From the NCBI RefSeq assembly GCF_040567655.1, contig NZ_JBEXAC010000004.1:124001-188000 (forward strand): a stretch of 64,000 nucleotides of DNA, given 5' to 3'. Positions within the stretch are counted from its first letter, which is position 1. Every line of letters begins with the position of its first letter. The translations under genes and the position numbers were made by a program. This DNA comes from Chitinophaga sp. H8. Its GTDB lineage: Bacteria > Bacteroidota > Bacteroidia > Chitinophagales > Chitinophagaceae. Under the pieces are notes generated by a model, which was not told the DNA's origin, did no database searches, and saw only the letters and a list, made by a program, of their open reading frames with translations. This document shows positions 35,974 to 44,998 of the stretch, piece after piece.

Positions 35974-37602
35974 CTAGTTGTAGTTCGGGTTTTGTTTAAG
36001 TTTACTATTCCTGTCTATTGCATCCTGCGGAATAGGAAACCAATAGTTCTTTTCGGGATGGAAGGCGCGTGTCCCGCCTGGCGCCGGCACATAGCTATAT
36101 TGCCATTTCCCGTTCACCAGGTTGATCACAACTGCATGCAGCGGGCCATTCAGCTTTTGATCCGCCTGTTTCAACCGTACCAGGTCGAGCCATCTTTTTT
36201 CTTCTAATGACAGCTCTACACGGCGCTCCCTGAGAATAGCCTTACGCATTTCATCTTTACCAAGACCCTTTTTGAGTTCCGGCAGCTTTACCCTTTCCCT
36301 TACTTTGTTTACAGCATCGTAAACAGATTGATCTGGCCCGGCAAATTCATTCTGCGCTTCTGCATAACTTAGCAATACCTCAGCGTAACGGAACAGGATA
36401 AAGTGAGCGCTGTTCTGGCTATTACCTACCGTTGCGTACTTCGGATCCATCATTTTTTTCCAGTAATATCCTGTATTCGTTGCCTCGTTCAGGTTACTTA
36501 GGTCGGTGGCGCTTTTGCTGCCTACTCCTTGTTTCATAACCATTTCTACACCCAACCACTCGGCGCCGTCGTAAATGATATCGTCATAAAACCGTTGCTC
36601 ACGGCCTATGTAGGGGTGCATTGGATCATACCCGGAATTTGGATCTGAAATAGGCAATCCGTTCGCCATCACATACTCGTCTACCAGCTCCTGGGTAGGA
36701 TTGGAAAGGCCGTAGCCGCGATAATCTGCGCCCACATAAGACGGTCCCTGTAAAGCTGTTTGTGAGTTATTCCGGTAGTAGGGCTTATCAAAAATTACTT
36801 CTACGTTGTTGTTATTGTCTTCCAGGAACAGCGTACGATAATCGGGAAACAGGTCATATACTCCCAGGTCCATCACCTGTTTGTAGGTCTTGGCAGCAAG
36901 CTCCCATTTTTTCACATCGTTGGCGGCATTGTTCAACGGACTGGCCGCAAAAAGCTCGCACCAGGCTTTTAAAGTAAGCGCGGCCCCCCGGGATACGCGC
37001 CCGGATTCAGGTTTTAACACCAGGTCTCCGGCTATAGCGCTTAATTCATCAGTAATAAATTTAAAGGTTTCATCAAAAGTATTCCGGGCATAGAATATTT
37101 CATCGCCTTGTTTCGCTTGATTTAAAACCTTGGTAACGATTGGAACGCCGCCATAGTAAGACCATAGCTGGGCATAAAAGTACGCCCTGAGATACCTGGC
37201 TTCCGCCAACCTGCTATTTTTCCATTTATCTGCAAGACCGGATGCGGTGACGTTCTCAATAAAAATATTGGCTTTTCTGATGTTGTTATAATTACCCCAA
37301 AGGCTGGGCGCGTTGGATGGCGTATAATTTCCTTCTGCAAACACGGTGGCGCTGTAGCCACCGGCAACGCCATTTATAGCATTGTCGGAAAAATTCTCCC
37401 AGGTATCGCCAACGTTAAACGGACCAGTTACTGTACCATAAATGTTATTCAGAAAAAGATCGGCATTACCGGTACTGGTCCACAGGGTAGCATCTGAAAC
37501 CTGATCTTTTGGAACAACCTCCAATGAGTTTGAACATCCGGATAACATGGCTACAACGGCAATTCCAGAAAAAAAGCTGCTCCACTTAAATATTTTAACC
37601 AT
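35974..37602 (-). CDS. SusD/RagB-family glycan-binding lipoprotein
   Basis: Outer-membrane lipoprotein that acts as the lid of the SusC transporter and binds the glycan. The ATG at 37602 is preferred over an upstream TTG because the lipobox then lies at residues 20-23 (LSGC, Cys23). SusD landmarks are LFLNNIYGTVTGPFN in the N-terminal TPR region, NSRLAEARYLRAYFYAQLWS, RFAEVLLSYAEAQNE-like (LFRYAEVLLSYAEAQNE) and the C-terminal ERRVELSLEEKRWLDLVRLK, ending FPIPQDAIDRNSKLKQNPNY. About 540 residues is normal. It starts 11 nt after the SusC stop. Confidence 0.97.
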   Translation of the reverse strand: MVKIFKWSSFFSGIAVVAMLSGCSNSLEVVPKDQVSDATLWTSTGNADLFLNNIYGTVTGPFNVGDTWENFSDNAINGVAGGYSATVFAEGNYTPSNAPSLWGNYNNIRKANIFIENVTASGLADKWKNSRLAEARYLRAYFYAQLWSYYGGVPIVTKVLNQAKQGDEIFYARNTFDETFKFITDELSAIAGDLVLKPESGRVSRGAALTLKAWCELFAASPLNNAANDVKKWELAAKTYKQVMDLGVYDLFPDYRTLFLEDNNNNVEVIFDKPYYRNNSQTALQGPSYVGADYRGYGLSNPTQELVDEYVMANGLPISDPNSGYDPMHPYIGREQRFYDDIIYDGAEWLGVEMVMKQGVGSKSATDLSNLNEATNTGYYWKKMMDPKYATVGNSQNSAHFILFRYAEVLLSYAEAQNEFAGPDQSVYDAVNKVRERVKLPELKKGLGKDEMRKAILRERRVELSLEEKRWLDLVRLKQADQKLNGPLHAVVINLVNGKWQYSYVPAPGGTRAFHPEKNYWFPIPQDAIDRNSKLKQNPNYN

Positions 37603-37613
37603 ATTGATCAATA

Positions 37614-40600
37614 TTAAAAGGTAATGTTAAGACCTACAGAAACTACTTTCTGTTGAGGATATGTCCACGCGCTGGTAGGCGTATAAGAAGTGTTGTTGCC
37701 GATTTCTGGATCGTACAACAGCTTTGTCCAGGTAACCAGGTTTTGTCCTGATACGTATACTTTCGCAGCTTGTATACCAATACGGCTTACTACATTTTCC
37801 GGCAGCTGATAGTAAACATTGATCGTTTTTAATCTCAGATACGCCGCATTGCCCATCCAGAACGAAGAGGTTTGCATGTTATTGACGGTAGGGCTGGAAG
37901 TGAGTCTGGGATAGGCAGCGTTAGGATGTTCCGGCGTCCAGTAATCGAAATTGAACGTATAGGCCTGCATCCCGTTCCAGAAAGGCATGATGGAGGAAGG
38001 GTGATAATAATAGTTCACTTTAGCTGCTCCCTGGAACAAAAGATCCAGGCCAAAGTTCTTATAGGTGATGGATGGAGAAAAACCGTAAATGATCCTGGGC
38101 GCAGCTACCGGATCTCCGATAGCAGTGAGGTCGTTTTCATCAATTCTTCCATCCCCGTTCATATCCTGGTAGCGGATATCGCCAGGGGATACTTTTCCCC
38201 AGGGCTGTGTAGGAATGCCATTTTTAAGGCTGCCATCCTGGTTAAAATCGTCTGTTTGAAAGAAGCCCAGGGCATTATAGCCAAACTGTGTACCCAGCGG
38301 CCTTCCGGTGATGCGCCGGTTAGGATTGTTATATGTAACAGGCGTTTCGAATACCTGCAGTAATTTGTTTTTTGCATAGGTAAGATTCCCGGTAAGAGAT
38401 ACCGTAAGATCTTTTGTAACGGCGTAGCGCGAGCTTACCATCAACTCAAATCCCTGATTCTCCATAACGCCGGCATTCACCTGGCTCAAGCCAATCCCGT
38501 ATTCCAGGGGCACCACCACATTGGGACTTACCAACATATTTGAGCGCTTTTCGCGGAAATAATCAAACTCCGCGCTGAGCAAGCCATCCCACAATCCCAG
38601 CTCCAGCCCGATATCTGTTTTCTTAGCTCTTTCCCAGGTGATATTGGAGTTCGGCTCAATGCGCTCGCTAATACCCATCATCGGGCTGCCACCGATCACA
38701 TAGTTGCCTCCAATTACATTATAAGTACCCATGTATTGAAACGGGCTGCCCGCCAAAGCGCCCACCTCTCCGTAGGATACTCTCAGTTTAAGATTGTTCA
38801 GCGCCGTTACATCCTTCAAAAATTCTTCTTCGGATAAACGCCACCCGGCAGAAAATGCAGGGAAGAATCCAAACTGCTTACCCGGTGCAAAGTAGTAGCT
38901 GCCATCATATCTTCCGCTTGCCTCCAGCATATATTTCCCGGAATAATCATATGCTACCCTGTAAACTAATCCTAGTTGTTTTGCGTTCCCGGAAGTACCG
39001 CTGGTACCCCAATCCTGGGGATTGGAACTGCCCATGCTAATTTCATCTATCAAAAGATCATAATTCCTTCTGCTCACGCCAATACCGGTCCAATAATTAT
39101 TCTTAGCTTCAAATACTCCTATTAAATTCAGTTTATGTTTATTGAACTGCCTGGAATAATAAAGCCCGGCCTGATAGGTGAGTTGTTGCGTACGGTTATA
39201 GTTCTGGTTTAAGCTCGATTTCGGGTCGTTGAATATGCCATCGGAGATCACATACGGATGTTTGGTAGTATCGATAGTGGCCACTTGCATGGGCGTTCTC
39301 CAGGTTTTATCGTCCGCGAAAGTGGGGTCAAAGGCAATCGTGCCTTTGAAGCTCAATCCCGGAACAAATGGCAGCTGTTGGGTAAGGGTTAATTGCGTGT
39401 TTACCGCCGTTGTGTTACCCTGGTAATACCCGGTACCAAAAATTGCTGATGCCACGTGATTACCGAACATGCCGTTACTAAACCGGAATGGTCCGTACAA
39501 AGGCGTTGCAAAGCCCGCCAATTCAAAAACGCGGCCCGTTCCATTTCCCGGGTAGTCAGACGGGGGTGCAACAGACTTTTGTACACGCCCTATTAAACCC
39601 AATGAGAGCTGTGTAGTATTAGAGACCTTCGCATCCAGGTTCATAGATAAATTGTACCGGTTATTCGACGCCGTCTTCCACATCCCTTGCTGTGACTGGT
39701 ATCCGAGGCTTCCGTAATAGGTAACCTTGTCGGTTCCCCCGCTTACTTCAATATTGTGGGCGGTCAGTACCGAATTTTTATTCACCAGGTAATCCCATAC
39801 ATATTTACTTGGAAATGCATCCGGATCGGAGCCGTCTTTAAATTTCTGTAACGCCTGATCGGAGTATGGTTGTGGTAATCCGTCGTTTTTAGCTGCTGCA
39901 TTCCTTAACCGGGCGTAATCGTAGTTGTTAACGTATTTAGGCAAAACGGTAGGGTTCTGAAAACCGACATATCCGTTATAACTGAGCCTGGGTGCACCGG
40001 ATTTTCCCCGTTTGGTCGTAACCAGGATCACCCCGTTGGCACCGGCCACCCCATAAGGTGCCACCGCAGCAGCATCTTTCAAAATTGAAAACGATTCAAT
40101 ACTGTTGGGATCCAGTTGTGAAAACTGGCTGTAGTCGCGGGGAATGCCATCAATGATCACCAACGGCTGTGTAGATCCGGTGGAGGAGATGCCCCTGATA
40201 TAAATATTCGAGCCATCTTTTCCCGGTTCTCCGGAGCCTTGTTTCACAATTACGCCCGAAACGCGGCCCCCCAGGCCGTTACTTAGATTTGTAATAGGCA
40301 CCTCGCTGATCTCTTTCCCTTTAAGGGTAGATACCGCGGCGGTAAGAGATGTTTTCTTCTGGCTGCCATAGCCTACAACTACTATGGCATTCAGGTCCTG
40401 CGATCCCTGTACCAGGCTAACAGACAGCGCTCCACCGGTACTTACCCTAACGGTTGAGGACAAATAACCTACCGCGCTGAATACAAGATTGGCAGGAAGC
40501 TTCAGCTGAACGGAAAATGCGCCAGCCGCGTCGGTTGATGTAATAACAGTTGATCCCAGTACAACTGAGACGCCGGCAACGGCTTTGCCTGATGCCGAGT

Positions 40601-40727
40601 CCTTTACAACTCCTTTGATGGTTGGCTCTTGTTGGGCGAATGCTGAATTACCCAGTCCAATCCCTCCCATTATCATAATAAGGAGCAGTAGTCTGATGAA
40701 TAAGTACGATGCAATCTTTTTTTGCAT
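37614..40727 (-). CDS. SusC/RagA-family TonB-linked outer-membrane protein
   Basis: TonB-dependent transporter that takes up oligosaccharides through the outer membrane with SusD. The 1037-residue protein has a signal peptide (1-32), a carboxypeptidase-regulatory-like domain (about 35-105) and the SusC motif NAIVVVGYGSQKKTSLTAAV (113-132). The plug follows (LSNGLGGRVSGVIVKQGSGE, YIRGISSTGSTQPLVIIDGI, ANGVILVTTKRGKSG), then a beta-barrel closing QQKVVSVGLNITF. There is no STN domain, so no direct anti-sigma signalling is expected; control is more likely through the divergent AraC protein. It is first gene of a ten-gene operon that ends at 25133. Confidence 0.97.
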   Translation of the reverse strand: MQKKIASYLFIRLLLLIMIMGGIGLGNSAFAQQEPTIKGVVKDSASGKAVAGVSVVLGSTVITSTDAAGAFSVQLKLPANLVFSAVGYLSSTVRVSTGGALSVSLVQGSQDLNAIVVVGYGSQKKTSLTAAVSTLKGKEISEVPITNLSNGLGGRVSGVIVKQGSGEPGKDGSNIYIRGISSTGSTQPLVIIDGIPRDYSQFSQLDPNSIESFSILKDAAAVAPYGVAGANGVILVTTKRGKSGAPRLSYNGYVGFQNPTVLPKYVNNYDYARLRNAAAKNDGLPQPYSDQALQKFKDGSDPDAFPSKYVWDYLVNKNSVLTAHNIEVSGGTDKVTYYGSLGYQSQQGMWKTASNNRYNLSMNLDAKVSNTTQLSLGLIGRVQKSVAPPSDYPGNGTGRVFELAGFATPLYGPFRFSNGMFGNHVASAIFGTGYYQGNTTAVNTQLTLTQQLPFVPGLSFKGTIAFDPTFADDKTWRTPMQVATIDTTKHPYVISDGIFNDPKSSLNQNYNRTQQLTYQAGLYYSRQFNKHKLNLIGVFEAKNNYWTGIGVSRRNYDLLIDEISMGSSNPQDWGTSGTSGNAKQLGLVYRVAYDYSGKYMLEASGRYDGSYYFAPGKQFGFFPAFSAGWRLSEEEFLKDVTALNNLKLRVSYGEVGALAGSPFQYMGTYNVIGGNYVIGGSPMMGISERIEPNSNITWERAKKTDIGLELGLWDGLLSAEFDYFREKRSNMLVSPNVVVPLEYGIGLSQVNAGVMENQGFELMVSSRYAVTKDLTVSLTGNLTYAKNKLLQVFETPVTYNNPNRRITGRPLGTQFGYNALGFFQTDDFNQDGSLKNGIPTQPWGKVSPGDIRYQDMNGDGRIDENDLTAIGDPVAAPRIIYGFSPSITYKNFGLDLLFQGAAKVNYYYHPSSIMPFWNGMQAYTFNFDYWTPEHPNAAYPRLTSSPTVNNMQTSSFWMGNAAYLRLKTINVYYQLPENVVSRIGIQAAKVYVSGQNLVTWTKLLYDPEIGNNTSYTPTSAWTYPQQKVVSVGLNITF

Positions 40728-40801
40728 TTCTACTGATTTTGATTGATTGTTCTAATAAAATGAGTGCGCTCTATGAGGCATCTATGTTCATAACGTCTCT
40801 C

Positions 40802-40809
40802 CAAAACTA
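40802..40809 (-). promoter_or_regulatory. Candidate -7 element of the PUL operon
   Basis: TAGTTTTG on the minus strand matches TAnnTTTG exactly, 75 nt before the SusC start. No TTTG is found 19-21 nt upstream, which fits a promoter that needs an activator. Confidence 0.55.
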
Positions 40810-40852
40810 AACATCAGAATATCAATTAAGCGTCACGCCGCTGGCTAATCCA

Positions 40853-40958
40853 GATACAATATTGACTTTTTACGCGATGAATAGCTTTATTATGACAGAA
40901 GTGTATCAGACCAAAGCTCAGTTGAGAACAAAAATTGCACAGAACGATACAATATTTG
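40853..40958. promoter_or_regulatory. Repeated motif GATACAATATT, candidate AraC sites
   Basis: GATACAATATT occurs at 40853-40863 and 40946-40956 in the same orientation, 93 bp apart, in the gap between susC and the divergent AraC gene. The first lies about 44 bp upstream of the -7 element of the PUL operon. The second runs into AATATTTG, a possible -7 element of the AraC gene. Confidence 0.5.
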
Positions 40959-41019
40959 CAAAGTAACCTATTGTAGGATTGAAGAATATTGATTTCTTTT
41001 GTAGAAAGGGGTTTACGTT

Positions 41020-41919
41020 ATGAAAGTTATTTTTGAGCACCAGTCAAATCCATCAGGCGCCGGCTTTTTGGTAAAAGAATATATTCAAACGCATTTTACA
41101 TCTCCCTATCATTTTCATGATTTGTATGAATTGATCCTGATAAAAAAGAGCTACGGTAAGTTGTATGCCGCTAAAAAAATCATCAACTTCCAGGATAACG
41201 ACGTATACCTGTTTGGGCCTGACTTTGCCCATTGTTTTTACAATGAAAAAAGCTTTATTGAAAAAGGTGAAAAAGCGCATGCCATCGCAATTTTTTTTAA
41301 AAAGGATTTCCTGGGAGAAGGTTTTTTTGAAAACGCGAAATATGTAAAGGTCAACGAACTCCTTGGTAAATCAACATCTGGGCTACATCTGACAAAAACA
41401 ACACCCGTAATACAGGAACTATTTTCAAATATTACAAAACAGCGGGGGCTGGATGAACTGATTACATTTTTAACGCTGCTAAGCCAGATCTCCCAGCTTC
41501 CGCAGTCTTCACTGGGCGTAATTAACGAAACGCAGTTCGTTACTAAATTCACCAATAAGGATTCAGCGCGGCTGGAGCCTGTTATTAATTATGTAATGGA
41601 AAATTTCAGAGAAGAGGTGGATAGCAAAACGGCTGCAAAGCTGGCGCATTTGAGCGAATCTGCTTTTTGCCGGTATTTTAAAGGCAGGATGGAGCAAACC
41701 TTTTCCCAGTTTGTAAATCATGTGCGGGTGGCTCATGCTACTAATCTGTTGTTAACGGAAGAGTGGGATATACTGCGTATTTATTTTGAAAGCGGGTTTA
41801 AAAATCTTTCCTATTTTAACCGGCAATTCAGGCATTTTACAGGGCAGAGCCCGAAAGAATACAGGAGGTCGTTTTATAGCAAGAGTGAAAATCTGGTGAT
41901 GGATTCCAGGGAGGATTAA
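41020..41919 (+). CDS. AraC-family regulator of the PUL
   Basis: The 299-residue protein has an N-terminal cupin-like sensor domain (about 10-95, with FTSPYHFHDLYELILIKKSY, and DNDVYLFGPDFAHCFYNE). The C-terminal double helix-turn-helix of the AraC family spans about 195-295. KTAAKLAHLSESAFCRYFKG is the first HTH, and GFKNLSYFNRQFRHFTGQSP followed by KEYRR is the second, signature-bearing one. It is transcribed divergently from the SusC gene and is the only regulator near the operon, so activation of the PUL by its sugar is the likely role. The start ATG follows GAAAGGGG, a possible ribosome site. Confidence 0.9.
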   Translation: MKVIFEHQSNPSGAGFLVKEYIQTHFTSPYHFHDLYELILIKKSYGKLYAAKKIINFQDNDVYLFGPDFAHCFYNEKSFIEKGEKAHAIAIFFKKDFLGEGFFENAKYVKVNELLGKSTSGLHLTKTTPVIQELFSNITKQRGLDELITFLTLLSQISQLPQSSLGVINETQFVTKFTNKDSARLEPVINYVMENFREEVDSKTAAKLAHLSESAFCRYFKGRMEQTFSQFVNHVRVAHATNLLLTEEWDILRIYFESGFKNLSYFNRQFRHFTGQSPKEYRRSFYSKSENLVMDSRED

Positions 41920-42188
41920 GGTTATTAGCTATCTTTTTGCCGGAAAAGCAGGCGTGTTAACCTGTTAAAAATTAATACCCCTGTTAATAAAAATTAATGC
42001 AATGAAAGCGGCTTATTGCATGTAATGCCCACCTGTTATTGTGTCTGCACTACCGTTTCATAAACTACTGTGTTTTAGCGGCCTTCAACACTTTGCTTAT
42101 TCTTGCTTTTATCTTTTATTTAAAAAAAAGTTACCTTTTTAGGGTGATATCATGACGCAACAAAGCACTTATTAATAAAGGCTGCTGT

Positions 42189-42755
42189 ATGACGATGTTT
42201 AATACGATTATTTCCGGCAAAAATGCGGCACAGCGCGAGACCGCTTTTACCGCACTTTATCAGCGGGCCTTCCCGATGATTGCACGCTATGTAAGCAAAA
42301 TGGGCGGCTCTCTGGAAGAGGCTAAAGATGTGTTTCAGGATGCCCTGGTGGTCTATTATGAAAAAACACGAACTGGCGCCCTTACGCTGCAGTACAGTGA
42401 TAAGTCCTACTTATTTGGCATTGCAAAACACCTGTGGCATAAACGGTATCATATGCTGTCCGCTACCGGTACAGGCAGTCCTCTCTTTCCGGAAGCAGCC
42501 ACTTTCCTGCAGGAAACGCCCGTTGAGGAAACACCTTCTACCAGCCGGCTCCTGCAGCTGCTCCATACTGCAGGGCATAAATGTATGCAGCTGCTCAAAG
42601 CATGCTATTATGACAAGCATAACATGAAAACACTGGCAAACAAATTCGGGTTTTCCAGTGAGCACTCTGCTACTGTCCAGAAATTCAAATGCCTGGAGAA
42701 AGTAAAAAATACCGTAAAAGAAAAATCCCTGCGCTATGCGGACTTCCTTGAATGA
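42189..42755 (+). CDS. ECF-like RNA polymerase sigma factor
   Basis: The 188-residue sigma-70 family protein has region 2 in FPMIARYVSKMGGSLEEAKD followed by VFQDALVVYYEK (about 35-65), where the core-binding helix is recognisable. Region 4 is in KTLANKFGFSSEHSATVQKF (about 148-167). It overlaps a 90-residue protein gene by 20 nt, a sigma plus small-partner arrangement seen in Bacteroidota, where the partner may be an anti-sigma-like factor. The sequence AAAAAAAAGTTACCTTTTTAGGGTGATATC lies 30-60 nt upstream in pieces and could hold its own recognition site. No target promoter could be assigned. Confidence 0.82.
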   Translation: MTMFNTIISGKNAAQRETAFTALYQRAFPMIARYVSKMGGSLEEAKDVFQDALVVYYEKTRTGALTLQYSDKSYLFGIAKHLWHKRYHMLSATGTGSPLFPEAATFLQETPVEETPSTSRLLQLLHTAGHKCMQLLKACYYDKHNMKTLANKFGFSSEHSATVQKFKCLEKVKNTVKEKSLRYADFLE

Positions 42756-43008
42756 GCTACAACAGATAGAAGACTACCTGTTGCGGCAGGAGAACAATCC
42801 CGCCGCGGCCGGATTTGAGGTGCGGCTGGCGCTACAGCCTTCCCTGCAGGAAAGTGTGCTGTGGCAACAGCAAACATATGATCTGATACAGGCATATGGC
42901 CGTATGCGCCTGAAAGCAGAGATAGAAAACGTACATCAAAAACTCTTTCATTCACCTGCACACCAGCGTTTCAGGCAAAGTATCCTGCAGCTTTTTTCCC
43001 GTAAATAA
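42736..43008 (+). CDS. Small partner protein of the sigma factor
   Basis: The 90-residue soluble helical protein is unrecognised at family level (MRTSLNELQQIEDYLLRQEN at the start, QRFRQSILQLFSRK at the end). It overlaps the sigma factor gene by 20 nt in another frame, so the two are translationally coupled. It lacks the zinc-binding HxxxCxxC of typical ZAS anti-sigma factors and has no membrane helix. An anti-sigma or co-factor role is inferred from coupling only. Confidence 0.6.
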   Translation: MRTSLNELQQIEDYLLRQENNPAAAGFEVRLALQPSLQESVLWQQQTYDLIQAYGRMRLKAEIENVHQKLFHSPAHQRFRQSILQLFSRK

Positions 43009-43097
43009 TCCACTTCTTTAACCGGCTTCCGGCCAGGGCAGATACCCGCTACGTATCAGCAGGGGAAACCTATGGCCGGGCCACAACCCAATCACTG

Positions 43098-43805
43098 ATG
43101 AAACTTACCAAAGAAGAGTTCCGCAAGTATGCTATCCGGCATCAGGGTATAAGTAGTTGTTATGTAGACAATTTCCTGCTGCGCACAGAAAGGCAGGCAG
43201 TACACATGTCCATGACGCCGTACATTACCGAAGAACGGACGCTTAATGTGGCACAGATGGACGTATTTTCCCGGCTGATGATAGACCGGATCATCTTTCT
43301 GGGTGAAGCGGTAGACGACCGCATAGCCAATATCATCCAGGCACAGCTGTTATTCCTGCAATCGGCCGATGCTCACCGGGATATCCAGTTGTATATTAAT
43401 TCACCCGGAGGATCGGTATATGCTGGCCTGGGGATTTATGACACCATGCAATACATCCAGCCCAAGGTAGCTACCATTTGTACGGGCACCGCCCTTTCCA
43501 TGTCGGCAGTATTATTATGTGCCGGTGCTGCCGGCAAACGGGCAGCCCTGAAGCATTCCAGAATCATGATCCATCAGCCCTCCGGTGGTACACAGGGTAC
43601 CGCAGCAGATATTGAGATCAGCGCACGGGAAATCATGAAAGTACAGAAAGAGCTCTATGACATTATTGCACAACACAGTCATCAGGAATACAAAAAAGTA
43701 CATGCTGCTTCGGCCCGTGATTACTGGATGACAGCGGCAGAAGCCAGGGAATTTGGTATGATAGATGAAGTACTGGTAGCAGAACGGATGCAACCGCCCA
43801 TATAG
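43098..43805 (+). CDS. ClpP-family serine protease paralogue
   Basis: The 235-residue protein is of the ClpP/crotonase fold, similar to ATP-dependent Clp protease proteolytic subunit. The catalytic triad is present: Ser134 in TGTALSMSAVLL, His159 in RIMIHQPSGG and Asp208 in SARDYWMTAAEA. The substrate-strand loop is YINSPGGSVYAGLGIYD (99-115). It has an N-terminal extension of about 25 residues relative to housekeeping ClpP, and no clpX is adjacent, which suggests an additional paralogue rather than the main ClpP. It lies 89 nt after the sigma partner gene in the same direction, so it may be a target or partner of that sigma unit. Confidence 0.88.
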   Translation: MKLTKEEFRKYAIRHQGISSCYVDNFLLRTERQAVHMSMTPYITEERTLNVAQMDVFSRLMIDRIIFLGEAVDDRIANIIQAQLLFLQSADAHRDIQLYINSPGGSVYAGLGIYDTMQYIQPKVATICTGTALSMSAVLLCAGAAGKRAALKHSRIMIHQPSGGTQGTAADIEISAREIMKVQKELYDIIAQHSHQEYKKVHAASARDYWMTAAEAREFGMIDEVLVAERMQPPI

Positions 43806-43860
43806 TTTTTCCTGCATAGTATAAAAAATACGGATAGCATATCAACCTACTTTCCATAAC

Positions 43861-43886
43861 TTTATAGTTTATACTAAACCTATAAA
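43861..43886. promoter_or_regulatory. 26-bp palindrome upstream of serine hydrolase
   Basis: TTTATAGTTTA, TAC, TAAACCTATAAA form an almost perfect inverted repeat (one-base bulge) ending 15 nt before the start codon of the serine hydrolase at 43902. The position suggests a repressor operator; no regulator gene is adjacent. Confidence 0.5.
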
Positions 43887-43901
43887 ATAAATAACAAGTT
43901 C

Positions 43902-44966
43902 ATGTACAAGCAAAGGTGGGTGACCCGGCTATCCGTATTTTTTTACGTTCTGCTACTTTCCGTTTTATTGCAAAACCCTGTCTTCAGCCAGTCAGCAGTG
44001 ATCTCTTCGGGCATTGACTCCATCCTGAAGCTCACTGTACCCCATAGTTTCAACGGCGTAGTAACGGTGGCCCAAAACGGGCAGACGATCTATCAGCAGG
44101 CTTATGGCTTTGCAGACAGGGATCAAAAAGTGCCTTTGACACTCAAAAACCAATTTATAATAGGCTCCATCAGCAAGCAGATGACAGCCACATTGATCAT
44201 GCTGGAAGTTGAGGCCGGACATATACAGCTGAATAAAACCATTAACCATTACTTACCCCAGCTGAAGCCGCGGTGGAAAGATTCCGTAACGGTAGAACAG
44301 TTACTGAATCATACTTCCGGTATAAAAACCATGGAGCTTCCCTTACAAAACCGCCCTGGCCGGGTATTTGCCTATACCAATATTGCATACGAGCTGCTGG
44401 CACAAATACTGGAAAGCGTTACCCATCAATCATATGCCGCGCTGGCAACAAAGTTGTTCGACAAATGTGGTATGCGTAATACTACCGTTCCTACTGCTTC
44501 CAGGGCTATACGTACACTGGCAACAGGCTACATGGAAGAAGAAGATCATACCCTGACTCCCACCGGCAGCGATTTGTTAACATTGCTCAAAGCACCCTCC
44601 GGAGGAATGATTTCTACAGCAGCCGACCTGCAGCGGTGGAATATCTGTCTGCACCAGGGAAAAATATTGAAGGATGCTACCTACCGGCAGATGATTACCC
44701 CTTCTTCTGAACGTGATAGCCGTTGGGGCAGGCTGAGTTACGGATATGGCGTACAGGTAGACGAACTGGATGACATCCGGGAAATCAGTCATAACGGTTA
44801 TGTGCCCGGATTCATATCCACCAACATCTATTTCCCGGAAAAAAAGCTGTCGCTTATCGTACTGGAAAATACCAGTTGGCTGCCTGCTGATATGAGTTAT
44901 ACTTTTTTCATAGAGGATAAGATCCGGGAACTGTTAAGAGCACAGATCACAGACAACGTATTATAG
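43902..44966 (+). CDS. Beta-lactamase-fold serine hydrolase
   Basis: The 354-residue secreted protein is of the class C beta-lactamase/D-alanyl-D-alanine peptidase fold (signal peptide 1-30). The nucleophile motif is Ser89-Ile-Ser-Lys92 in FIIGSISKQMT, the second motif Tyr158-Thr-Asn160 in FAYTNIAYE, and the third is in SHNGYVPGF (His-x-Gly). Its range of roles includes esterase and peptidase; resistance is not implied. A near-palindrome lies before the start codon. A second family member follows 32 nt downstream, so the two form a tandem pair on one transcript. Confidence 0.88.
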   Translation: MYKQRWVTRLSVFFYVLLLSVLLQNPVFSQSAVISSGIDSILKLTVPHSFNGVVTVAQNGQTIYQQAYGFADRDQKVPLTLKNQFIIGSISKQMTATLIMLEVEAGHIQLNKTINHYLPQLKPRWKDSVTVEQLLNHTSGIKTMELPLQNRPGRVFAYTNIAYELLAQILESVTHQSYAALATKLFDKCGMRNTTVPTASRAIRTLATGYMEEEDHTLTPTGSDLLTLLKAPSGGMISTAADLQRWNICLHQGKILKDATYRQMITPSSERDSRWGRLSYGYGVQVDELDDIREISHNGYVPGFISTNIYFPEKKLSLIVLENTSWLPADMSYTFFIEDKIRELLRAQITDNVL

Positions 44967-44998
44967 GCAGGTCAACTGCCAGTAAATCCACTGCCACG

